From positions 71,975,797-72,039,796 of the forward strand of contig CM048750.1 of the NCBI GenBank assembly GCA_026315105.1: DNA of 64,000 nt. Direction: 5' to 3'. Of the stretch, positions 24,861 through 33,702 are shown piece after piece; position 1 is the first letter of the stretch, and the number at the start of each line of letters is the position of its first letter. The notes under the pieces were generated by a model. The model did no database searches, was not told where the DNA came from, and saw only the letters and a list, made by a program, of their open reading frames with translations. Source of the DNA: Locusta migratoria (lineage: Eukaryota > Arthropoda > Insecta > Orthoptera > Acrididae). Both the position numbers and the translations under genes were made by a program.

Positions 24861-25586
24861 GTGCTAAAAAAAAATAATAATAATAATAAAAAAAAAAAAA
24901 AAAAATAAATAAAAAAATAAAAATAATAATAATCATAAAAGACGACAAGAATTTTGGGACACTCATAAGATTTGTCTTAATTAAACAACTTACAATCAAT
25001 GTGAAAAATACAGAAGTTTCACATATATAAAAGTAAATGTATGGTTTTTTGGAATCTGTAGGTATACACAAAATGGTAATGCTAATTAATAACATCCTAG
25101 CTTTATTAATATTCTGATATTTATCTCTAAGGCCCCAAACAGGACCATGCCTAATAAAGTACTGTGGTGTTCAAACCAATCTTCAGATTGTTGACTGCTT
25201 TACCTTTATATGCAAATGAAATAAAACAAATTCTTTTGCAATATGTATTTCACCAGCTTCAGTTGCCTGGAATATATACATGATTGTGTTTACAATATTC
25301 CTTTTTAGTAGTTCCTGTTATAAACAGTTCTGGTATGTTTTCTAAGTATGGCTAATGATATTTTGATTTTGTTTAAACTTCCAGTTTTCATAGATGTTGT
25401 TCCACATGTGTTGTTAGTTACCTCAGGTTGCAGTTTTTCTTTTTACCTTTGCCTCACTGTTATCTTTCATTACAGCAATCAGTACACACCATTTTATAAT
25501 TGTTTGTGTCATATTTTTGTTTTGGATGTTGTTGCAAACTGTTGAATGTCTTTTTGTTGCTAACTGTTTGAACGTGTGTTTGTCAT

Positions 25587-25590
<4 letters not shown>
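24861..25590. other. ERLEC1 intron with A-rich simple repeats
   Basis: (AAT)n and poly-A-rich sequence at 24865-24945, then AT-rich DNA without recognised elements. Confidence 0.55.
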
Positions 25591-25638
<48 letters not shown>

Positions 25639-25655
25639 TCTCTCTCTCTCTCTCT

Positions 25656-25708
<53 letters not shown>
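25591..25708 (+). repeat. (TC)n(GT)n compound microsatellite
   Basis: Directly visible. Confidence 0.97.
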
Positions 25709-25709
<1 letters not shown>

Positions 25710-26269
25710 GTAGTGGGACAGAATTTGAGTGTTATCCCACAGTCTCATTCCGTTCAGTTTTGCAGTTACAAAATTAAAAATTTATAATTTTATTAATGTT
25801 TATAAAAGAGTTTTGTTAATTTCAATCCAAATTTATAGGTCATTTGTATGTTATGTTTCATGTTTGCTAAGCTAACTTAACAGGTCACCTGGGTATGGCA
25901 CCACAATTGGTACAGATAATTATCACTGGCCTATATTGAGCAATAGCTGAAGGTGCACATCGCTGCTGGTTGGTTGATTGTTTGTGATAGGGGGGACCAA
26001 ACTAGTAAGGTTATTGCTCCCCCTGTGGTGAGGGGAAGGAGCGAGAATATGAAAGGAGGGCAAGGCAAGGGAAAGGAAATGCAGTCCAGAGAGGAAAGAA
26101 GGAAGGAAGCTCGGGGTCCTGTGCTCACCACGCACATACTCGCGAAAGAACTGTGAGCCCCCTGGGGGGCACGTCGCTGCCTGGGCGGCTATTCATTCAA
26201 GCAGCCAGTGACTATAGACCCAAGAACAAATATAAAATATTTTTCACAATGTCAATATAGAAAAAAGGA
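25709..26269. other. ERLEC1 intron; possible LINE/SINE 3' fragment
   Basis: 25966-26040 ('ggttggttgattgtttg...aggggggaccaaac') resembles the 3' end of the I-type LINE at 33351-33400 ('gttggtttttgaggggac'). The remainder is not recognised. Confidence 0.4.
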
Positions 26270-26363
26270 AACTTTGATAATGGAGAATAGATAACAACTC
26301 ACCATAAAAAGGCTCGCTGAGCTGCTGACAGGCACGAAAATAGATAATTACATTCACACAACT
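26270..26363 (-). repeat. PLE terminal repeat, type D, left piece
   Basis: Matches 21480-21551 and stops at 'cattcacacaact'. The same repeat resumes at 30628 after the hAT element. Confidence 0.75.
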
Positions 26364-26622
26364 CAGTGGTGGCTCGTGCTCATTTTCGTTGATGGGGCCA
26401 AGACAAAAATTTAGTATCCAGTATAATGGAATCAGGCTGAAGTGTTCTTTATATATAACCTTCATTTATATGATATAAACACATTCAAAAGACATTGAAT
26501 ATGTTAATAATCCAATAAATTATTTTTCAAAAAGACAGATTGGCTGGCCAATACTTACCTTTGTGCTGTACCGCCGATAGCGACATAAATGAAGAAAAAG
26601 AAAAAAAGGGACACAACGGACA

Positions 26623-26650
26623 AGCTTTCAGAACAGAGTTCCTTCTTCAG
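26623..26650 (-). ncRNA. Hammerhead-like core, type C
   Basis: Minus strand CTGAAGA, A, stem GGAAC-TCT-GTTCT (last pair G-U), GAAA, AGCT, T. Core complete; helix I weak. Confidence 0.45.
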
Positions 26651-26906
26651 GGGGGAGAAGAGGGAAGAAAACAGGATAGGAACAGAAGGTAATTCACGAC
26701 CTAGGTCATGAGGGTGGTGTTTGAGGAGTGTGGAAGTCAGAGATACTGCATATTTGTACTGAGCCAAGCCAGAGATGATATATATAACCAAAGAGGAAAG
26801 GTCAAGCAGTAAAGAGATGAGTGAACTGAATGTTGCTGAGGGATTGGGAGGGGTGGCGGGGGGGGGGGGGAGTTGTCTAAAACATTTGTTATTAACAGGG
26901 AAAGAT

Positions 26907-26909
<3 letters not shown>

Positions 26910-27001
<92 letters not shown>
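26910..27001 (+). repeat. (AC)n(AG)n compound microsatellite
   Basis: Directly visible. Equivalent, inverted, to the (CT)n(GT)n tract at 16739. Confidence 0.97.
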
Positions 27002-27003
<2 letters not shown>

Positions 27004-27530
27004 GGGGGTAATGAAGGTATAATGAATAGGTGAGCTGAAGATGGAGGAAGGGGAGGGTTAGCGTAGATTTAGGCCAGGGGGATGGCAGGAGGAGAGGATA
27101 TGTTGGAGGACAAGTTCCCACCTCCGTAGCTCTGAGGGACTGGTGTTTGTTGGTAGTATCCAAATGGCATGTGTGGTGTAACATGTACCAAGGTCCCTGG
27201 AGTCATGCTGGAGGACATGTTCTGCCACAGGTTATTGGGTGTCCCCCAGGTGAACAGTCCGTCTGTGACCATTCATCCACTCAGCCAATTTGTTAGCAGT
27301 CATACCAATGTAAAATGCTGCACAGTGGAAACATGTCAGTTGGTATATGACGTGAGTTGTCTCAGATGTGGCCCTGAATTGAATCGGGTAGGTTTTGCCT
27401 GTGGTGGGGCTGGAGTATATGGTAGTGGGAGGATGCATTGGACAGATTTTGCTGCAGGATAGGTTGCATGGATAGGAAGCATTAGGCAGGGATGGTGGTT
27501 TCTTTACTACTTGATCTTTCCAATTATATA

Positions 27531-27612
27531 TGTAAAAATAGATGAAGTACACTTACCAGGCGAAGGGGCACAGGCAGTGATAGCAACAAATAAACACACA
27601 GACACAGACACA

Positions 27613-27672
<60 letters not shown>

Positions 27673-27972
27673 CAAGCTTTCACAGCCTAGCTGCTTCGTC
27701 AGGCAGAAGGGAAGGAGAGGGAAAAGGAAATGATGAGGGTTTTAAGGGAGTGGATAAGGAGTCATTCCAATCCCGGGACAGGAAAGACTTACCTTGGGGG
27801 GAAAAAAGGAGGGTAAACAAATACACACACACCCATACATTTACACAGACGCAAGTACACTTAGGCAGACATACTGTAGAACTGTAGAAAGCAAAGAAGT
27901 TCTGGACAGAGCCTCTGCCTCAAGTGGCATCTCTGTCTAACTTCTTTGCTTTCTAGGCTGCGAAAGCTTGCA

Positions 27973-28023
<51 letters not shown>

Positions 28024-28104
28024 ATTTGTTGCTATCACTGCCTGTGCCCCTTCATCTGGTAAGTGTACTTCATCTATTTTTTACGTATATTTTTCCTGTT
28101 AGGA
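27531..28104. repeat. Inverted pair of type B PLE terminal repeats
   Basis: The left arm (minus) begins 'tagatgaagtacacttacc'. The right arm (plus) ends with its inverse at 28058-28078. Both contain a CA/GT microsatellite (27616-27667, 27976-28020). The left arm has a full hammerhead-like core. The right arm has lost the first half of its core and joins 'tttgctttcta' to 'ggctgcgaaagcttg' at 27955. The same pair occurs at 43169-43800. Confidence 0.75.
27674..27702 (-). ncRNA. Hammerhead-like core, type B
   Basis: Minus strand CTGACGA, A, stem GCAGC-TAG-GCTGT (last pair G-U), GAAA, AGCT, T, GCG. The TGC before the core can pair with the GCG after it. Confidence 0.48.
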
Positions 28105-28350
28105 ATTTTTCCTCTAGCTTGTCTCAGTACAAATATCCAGTATCTCCTACTTCCACACCCCTCAAACACCACTCTCATGACCAAGAAGAAACTGTGTTCT
28201 GAAAGCTTGTCCTTTTCATCCCTTTTTTTCTTTTTCTTCATTTGTGTCGCTATCGGCGGCACAGCACAAAGGTAAGTACTGGCCAGCGACTCTATCTTTT
28301 TGAAAAATAATTTATCATCTCTGAGGGGAATTTCCATAATTAATCTAATA
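28105..28350 (+). repeat. PLE terminal repeat, type C, plus orientation
   Basis: Contains 'aactgtgttctgaaagcttg' (28190-28209), 'cgctatcggcggcacagc' and 'caaaggtaagtactgg', and ends in the inverse of the left edge at 26515. The front half of its hammerhead-like core is damaged (CCAAGAA). Confidence 0.65.
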
Positions 28351-28859
28351 ATGCAGTAATTAAACTAATCTACAAAACACTGTACATAATAAAAATTTAT
28401 ATAAATGTGCAATACACATTTTTATTTTATTACTATTACTATTATTTCTTGAGGGGAGGGGCTATGTGTGCTAATACTGTAGTTGGTCTGGTCCACTAGC
28501 TAAGCTGGTGTTCCATGTGCTTTTGTGGGTGTCTGAGTTTATGCTGTGGTGAGACAATTTATTGAAGAACTTGAGGGGGCTTGGAGGTGTTTGGATTCGA
28601 ACCGAAGTTCATCAGCTCTTCTCATGCTAAAGTTTGTTCTTATTGTAGTTGTGTTTTTGTGTACTGATTGTGATGTCAAAATCAGAATAAAACGTGGGAG
28701 AACAAATGTAACTTATTCCCCATTGGGAATGTACCAGAGAGACAAAAAGGACCTTCCTGGCTTTTGCCTTAGGGCTGAGGTAAAAATCTCTGGGAAAAAC
28801 CTTGGGTAGAAGCAGTTTCAAGTATATTTTACCTAATGAGGTCTGTGTTCTGGTGGGTT
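28351..28859. other. Left subterminal part of the hAT element
   Basis: No intact frame. It holds short (ATT)n at 28420-28450. It probably represents 3' untranslated sequence of the hAT transposase. Confidence 0.4.
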
Positions 28860-30180
28860 ATTCATACAGTAAATGTGCATCCCTGTTCTCCCGGCTGGCA
28901 AACTTGTCAATTACTCTGTTGTTGAAATTTGGAAGATCACCGATTTCCTCCCTGTGAATGGAACAAACGGCCATCGAGTTAAGCCTTTCCTAACTCACAA
29001 TGTTCCTCAGGAAGGTTTTGATACTTTTTAAGGTGCTGAAACTGTGCTCTGCTTCTGCTGTTGAAATTGGTGTGGTTAGCACAATTTGTAATGTTTTGCA
29101 AAGTACAACCTTATCGACTTTATGATTTTACTGCAAGCATTCTGAAGAACCAAATTCATTTGGTGCACAGAGCAGTGAATGTACTTGGCATGTGGGAAAG
29201 TTCTCTGCATAAGTGCCTGCACACCACTGTGAGCACCGCTCATTACTGGGGTGCCGTCGTATGGCTGAGCAATTAGTTTTTCTTGAACAATGAAAGGTTC
29301 CAGACTTCTCTTTAAAACCTCACTAAGTCAACATGCTGTTCCATTAATAATGTCTTCAAAGGAAAAACATCTTTCAACAGGTTTCTTCCCCTTAAAATAC
29401 CACAATATAATGACAAATTGACTTCTGCACATAATATCTGTTGTTTTGTCAGCCTACACAGAAACGAAAGTGGCACCTTTAATTTCTTTAATCAGTTCTT
29501 CGATGTAAACTTGATACATACATTCCAGAAATTCATTTGTATTATGTGAGATGTATAGTTACAGATAGAATTACTAGATCTGCTTAAGTGATCATGTAAT
29601 ACACTGTCAAGATTTCCCAAAACAAATAAAAGTCAAAGAAATTGCCACGGTTTCCTGACTCTTGTTTTTCATTGCAAGCTCTTAGTGCTAACTCACGAGT
29701 TCCACAAAACATTAAGCACTCTACTCTTCCGTTTAATTATGTATGTGTTCTTCGTAACTAATTCATTATGTTTCTGAACTGAGATTTTATACGCCAAATC
29801 AATCTGAGCAGCAATTTTCATTATGCCAAACATTTTATATTTACAAGCATTTTCTAAATACAGTTCACTTTCCTCATGTTTCTTAATTCATTCACTTAAA
29901 TGCTTTAGATCCTTGTAGTCAACTGTTGTCCACAATGCTTTACCATAAAACAACACATAGTAGAAACAAAACAATTTTTGTTTCTCTTCACTCACAGTTA
30001 GCCAAGACGTTTTGCAGAATCATGTACAGCAGCAAGTTCTCTTCTTCTTTGCATCGAGTTGAGACATCATGAAATCTTCCGGTTGATGTGCACCTAACCA
30101 CTTGATTTCTAGCTTCTCTTCCACGCTTAATGAATGAAAGGGGGTTTTTAAACAAAGAGTTTGCTTTATTCATTTTAACT
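28860..30180 (-). pseudogene. hAT-family transposase (ZMYM1-like, DUF4371 type)
   Basis: Minus strand, in order. 'NSLFKNPLSFIKRGREARNQ' and a TTF-type zinc-finger region come first (30173-29900). 'KKHEESELYLENACKYKMFG' and 'AAQIDLAYKISVQKHNELV' follow. The DUF4371 core is 'VYIEELIKEIKGATFVSV', then 'ADKTTDIMCRSQF' holding the D-x-T-T-D motif, and 'HAKYIHCSVHQMNLVLQNAC'. The hAT dimerisation end is 'ERLNSMAVCSIHREEIGD' near 28930. Several stops and frame changes make it non-functional. It belongs to the element with CAG-type ends at 26364 and 30627. The first 440 bp inside the right end (30181-30627) are GC-rich with no gene. Confidence 0.82.
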
Positions 30181-30627
30181 CAGTTTACTGACACTCAAGT
30201 TGTAACGACACAGCTCCAGAAAACGTTTTAACGTAGGTGCTAAGGGCCCAGGGTCGCTGGCCCTCAAACTGTGGACAGGTGCGTGAGGGGTGGGGAGTGG
30301 GAGCGGGACAGGTTCAGCCCACTTCACCGGGTCCTGCTCTGCCTGGCCCCAAGCAGCACTAGGGCAAGGGGGTGAGAAGGGGAAAGGAAAACCACTCCCT
30401 GATGTCACTGCTATTGCAGGGAGAGTTAAGGGCCACATACTAGAGATTCCTCAGCCATACTGTGGCGAGAGGCAAGCGAAACCATCTGATTGCATCATTG
30501 TAAATTGAGTTAGGATGTCAAGGGGACCATGTCACACTCCAAATGTTTCATATAATACCGCTAAAGCATATCACGAATTTTCTGGTGGGGCCGGACCCCT
30601 GTGACCCTTCAGAATGAGCCACCCCTG

Positions 30628-31262
30628 ACATCATAAATTTTTGGCCATGGTCTCCATCAGAAAAAGAAACACGTACATTCACACTATAACTCAGACAACT
30701 ATATACACACACAACCACCATGTCCAGCCACTCCAGCATCAGAAGCATCTAGACTGTGAGTGAGGTGGGCAGTGGAAGGGGATAGGATGTCGAATAAAGG
30801 TGGGGATGGAAAGTTCTGCATTGCATGATGGATTGTAAAGGCTCTGATAGGCAGAAATATGAACTGTGGCAATGAATATGATGAAGGAAAGGGGCGGGAA
30901 AGGATAAAAGGGAGGTGCTGAGGTGTGTGGAGAGGGAGTGGGGCGATTTGAAACAATAAAAATAATAAGGAAAAAATAAAAATAGGAGAAAATAGGAAAA
31001 ATATGAGAAAAAATAAATAAGTAACGAGTAATTAATTAAGGGGATACTGTAAGTGGTGACACACAGTTGCAAGGAAGACATGAGATACAGGATAATGAGT
31101 GGGGAAGGAAGGAGGGGGGGATGTTAGGCATAGGGTGTAGGTATGGGAAGTTACCTTAGGTTGAGACCAGGTTAATTGTGGGACCGTAGAATGTGTTGAA
31201 GGGACAACTCCCACCTCTGCAGTTCAGAAGAGCTGGGGGTGGAGGGGAGGATCCAGATGGCA
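30628..31262 (-). pseudogene. PLE type D terminal repeat and carboxyl coding end
   Basis: Continues the repeat interrupted at 26363. The core at 30636-30660 is degraded (CTGATGG ... CAAAA). 30960-31030 is A-rich. 31140-31260 encodes on the minus strand the last PLE residues, read as 'CAIWILP...SELQRWELSLQHILRS'. At about 31262 it abuts another PLE fragment in the opposite orientation. Confidence 0.65.
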
Positions 31263-31643
31263 CACTTTCCTATCCACCATCCCACCTAATCCAGTCCTGC
31301 CACAGGCATTTTCTATCCCATAAAAGGCAGGGCAACTTGTGAAAGCAATCATGTTATCTACAAAATGAGCTGCAACCACTGTGCAGCTTTCTACAGGAGC
31401 TTGACCAGCAACAGGCTGTCTATCCAGATAAATGACCACTGTCAAACAGGGCCAGGAGACAGCTTGACCATCCTGTTTCAGAGCACGCAGCCCCACATAA
31501 TGTGACTCACTTCTACGAGTATATAATAATTGAAAGTCCAGGTTGGAATAAATAATATAGTGAGGACAGTTACAATTCACCGCAAAGACGTGGCGACGAG
31601 ATGCGACAGGCACATACAAAAGACACACACATACAACACATTC

Positions 31644-31668
31644 AGCTATCGGCCATGGCCTTCTTCAG
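31644..31668 (-). ncRNA. Hammerhead-like core, type E
   Basis: Minus strand CTGAAGA, A, stem GGCC-AT-GGCC, GATA, AGCT, G. TT before and AA after could pair. GATA and the terminal G argue against activity. Confidence 0.35.
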
Positions 31669-31740
31669 AAATAGAGCACTCACGCAATCACACAGGCACA
31701 CAACCCTGTGTGCCTGTGTGATTGCGTGAGTGCTCTATTT

Positions 31741-31765
31741 CTGAAGAAGGCCATGGCCGATAGCT
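31741..31765 (+). ncRNA. Hammerhead-like core, type E, mirror copy
   Basis: Identical in inverted orientation to 31644-31668. Confidence 0.35.
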
Positions 31766-32250
31766 GAATGTGTTGTATGTGTGTGTCTTTTGTATGTGCC
31801 TGTCGCATCTTGTCGCCACGTCTTTGCGGTGAGTTGTAACTGTCCTCACTATATTATTCACTTCTACGAGTGCTACACAGCCTGTGCCATATGGATCCTC
31901 CCCACAAACAACAGCTTTTCTGAGTTGTGCAAATGGTAACTCTCCCTACAATATATCCTACACTCCTGCAATCCCCCAGGCCTAAACCTTCACTAGTTCC
32001 TGCCCCCATCACTTTTCCATTCCCTGCGCCACTCTATCCATACAACGTCTCCCATCCCGTCAAACATTATATTCCTTTCCCTTCCTTCTGCCCTCTCTGT
32101 TAGGTGGCACTGGTGTATTCCCCACTTCTGCCATGCATCTCTCCCCTCCAATCCTGATTCCCTCTCCTTGCCATTTCCTCATCCCCACCACTGGTTCCTC
32201 TCGCCTCCACTATGCTGAGTCCTGCAGACTTCTTTTCTAATTACTCTCTG

Positions 32251-32845
32251 AATTCTTTAATTAAGTTTAGTAGAGCAGTGGTTTGTCTGCTCATTTATTA
32301 ATTTTTTTGTTCTTGGCTCCGGCAAGGAACAAAGGAAATGACACACAAGTAGTAAAAAGACTCAAGCAGAAAATTAAAAGACAAAAATGGCATACACACA
32401 CAAATTAACCCACAGAGTGGCTAACATACTAATGAATCAGGGACTCCACATAGCATTTAAAACTGCTGGAATAAAAGATCCCAATGAGGCAAAGGAAGAA
32501 AGAAAAACAGCATCCTGGAGCAACAAACAACACATGTAGAACAACATCTATGAAAACTGTGTTTTAATAAAATCAAATAAGTCATATTTAGTAAACACGC
32601 CAGAACTGTTTATAACCTACACTACTAAAAATGTAAAACAAGAGGGAAAAATGTAAACATAATCATATATATATTCCAGGCCACTGAAGATGCCTTTCAA
32701 ATAAAGACAAAATGTGCACAGCAAGAGATGTTGTTTTATTTAAGGTGTTTAGAGTTCATATTAACAAATATCTGCAATCAATGTAAGAAGCAACTGAGAA
32801 AAAAAGGAAAGAAAACAACAGCAATGTTATCCCAACTTTACTTAC
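32251..32845. other. ERLEC1 intron with another PLE-like terminus
   Basis: AT-rich. 32684-32718 reads CTGAAGA, TGCCTTT-CAAAT-AAAGACA (6 of 7 pairs), then AAAATG. This is a decayed core of the 'CTGAAGATG' type also seen at 15281. No coding remnant is certain. Confidence 0.4.
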
Positions 32846-32981
32846 ACAACTTGTGGTACTGGCCTTTATCCCATCGACCTAAGTAGAATTCTTGATGCTT
32901 CACTCTCTTTCCTTCACGTTCTTCATGAAACTGGCGGATGTATCTGCCGTGACACAGTTCATAAGTCCAGTATGACTCAAG
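32846..32981 (-). CDS. ERLEC1: ERLEC1 exon, first part of the first MRH domain
   Basis: A 136-nt minus-strand exon with acceptor 'tttatttAAG' and consensus donor GTAAGT. It reads 'LESYWTYELCHGRYIRQFHE', then 'EREGKRVKHQEFYLGRWDKG' and 'QYHKL', leaving one base for the next exon. 'YWTYE-x-CHG-x-x-IRQ-x-HEE' is the glycan-binding start of the MRH domain: W and the Q, R, E and Y residues used for mannose binding in this family are in place. The Phe codon formed across the junction with the 20.31-kb acceptor keeps the frame. This is the strongest evidence for ERLEC1 here. Confidence 0.9.
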
Positions 32982-33340
32982 CTTAAATAAAAAGCACATA
33001 GATAATACACTCACAGGGATGCACCCAAAAATATGAAAGGATGATAGTAAAGCAAATCAAGAACAGGAAAAATGAAAATGAAGAGTATATTATAAAAAAA
33101 GAAAGAAATACTTAACTACCTAGCTAAAGCATTACTAGCAGATGATGTTTCAGTCTATTGCGCACAAAATGTCTAATTTGAAAGACAAAGTCAAATAATG
33201 GTAACTACAAAAATACTATACTGTTTGCAAATCAGCTACATTCAATGTTATAAACCTTTCCAACAGTTTTTAAACAACTCACTAACTTTTCTACAATTTC
33301 AAAGTTTGGGCTACTATACATTGTGTACATTGATACAACT
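32982..33340. other. ERLEC1 intron, no gene seen
   Basis: AT-rich with no recognised element. Confidence 0.5.
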
Positions 33341-33702
33341 GATTCAATAATTGTTGTTGTTGGTTTTTGAGGGGACTAAACAGCTAGGTCTTCAGTCCCC
33401 CGTTACGAGCTCAGAGTCCACTGCCAATAATGACAAAAATTAAACAAAGCTCTAAAAATGATCACGCACATAAGGGACAGGTTGACAATGGACAAACCTC
33501 TGATAACTTAAAACGAAGACACACAGCATTGGTAAAAGAAAGTCAGGAATAAAACTGGATAGCAGAGTACCTTGGCTGGCCGATCACAAAGAAAAAACAG
33601 GATGAGCCAACCATACTGCATACACTAAGAACCCCTAAGGGTATGAATAGGTAAAAAGCTGGATTGGTGGTGGCCTAAGATATCAGGCCACAGCACCCAC
33701 CG

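Larger units (their letters stand above)
26515..27530 (-). pseudogene. PLE type C: GIY-YIG region and 3' terminal repeat
   Basis: Minus strand 27232-27552 encodes the GIY-YIG part with 'CSKICPMHPPTTIYSSP', 'FRATSETTHVIYQLTC' and 'FHCAAFYIGMTANKL', then 'MNGHRRTV'. The Tyr-Ile-Gly is intact, unlike in most copies here. The C-terminal coding end and a G-rich 3' untranslated region follow, then (GT)/(CT) repeats (26910-27001) and the type C terminal repeat with a hammerhead-like core at 26623-26650. The RT domain is absent, so it is a 5'-truncated copy. Confidence 0.75.
26364..30627 (-). mobile_element. hAT-type DNA transposon inserted in a type D repeat
   Basis: The ends are inverted repeats typical of hAT elements: 'CAGTGGTGGCTC' at the left and, inverted, 'CAGGGGTGGCTC' at the right. 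The flanking 8-mers 'acacaact' and 'acatcata' agree at only 4 positions, so the target duplication is eroded or was altered. The type D repeat is interrupted exactly here. Inside are the transposase pseudogene (28860-30180) and a large later load of PLE and microsatellite sequence (26515-28350). Non-autonomous today. Confidence 0.75.
31521..31858. mobile_element. Type E foldback element with 13-bp target duplication
   Basis: 338 bp, nearly all of it two inverted arms of about 150 bp meeting at 31704. Both arms run from 'atatagtgaggacagtta' at the outside to 'caatcacacaggcacac' at the centre. The exact repeat 'cacttctacgagt' flanks it (31508-31520 and 31859-31871), and the PLE frame resumes across it, so it inserted as a unit. 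It has no coding capacity. Each arm bears a type E core (31644-31668 minus, 31741-31765 plus). A 13-bp duplication is more like endonuclease-primed retroposition than like a hAT, mariner or P element. Confidence 0.85.
31263..32250 (+). pseudogene. PLE GIY-YIG region, split by a foldback repeat
   Basis: The plus strand reads, with frame breaks, the Cys-rich linker, 'GRATCESNHVIYKMSCNHCA', 'FYRSLTSNRLSIQINDHC' (Tyr-Val-Gly changed to Tyr-Arg-Ser) and 'QPHNVTHFYE'. It is interrupted by the type E foldback at 31521-31858, then continues 'CYTACAIWILPTNNSFSELC' and 'YILHSCNPPGLNLH'. A C/T-rich 3' untranslated region follows to 32250. Inactive. Confidence 0.75.

Noticed and set aside
26737..27011. 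Open frames with Ser/Leu, Cys/Val or Glu/Arg dipeptide runs here and at 16.7, 25.6, 42.8 and 43.2 kb
   Set aside because: They are translations of dinucleotide microsatellites.
28546..28809. 87-codon plus-strand frame as a gene
   Set aside because: It lies opposite the 3' part of the hAT element and shows no domain.
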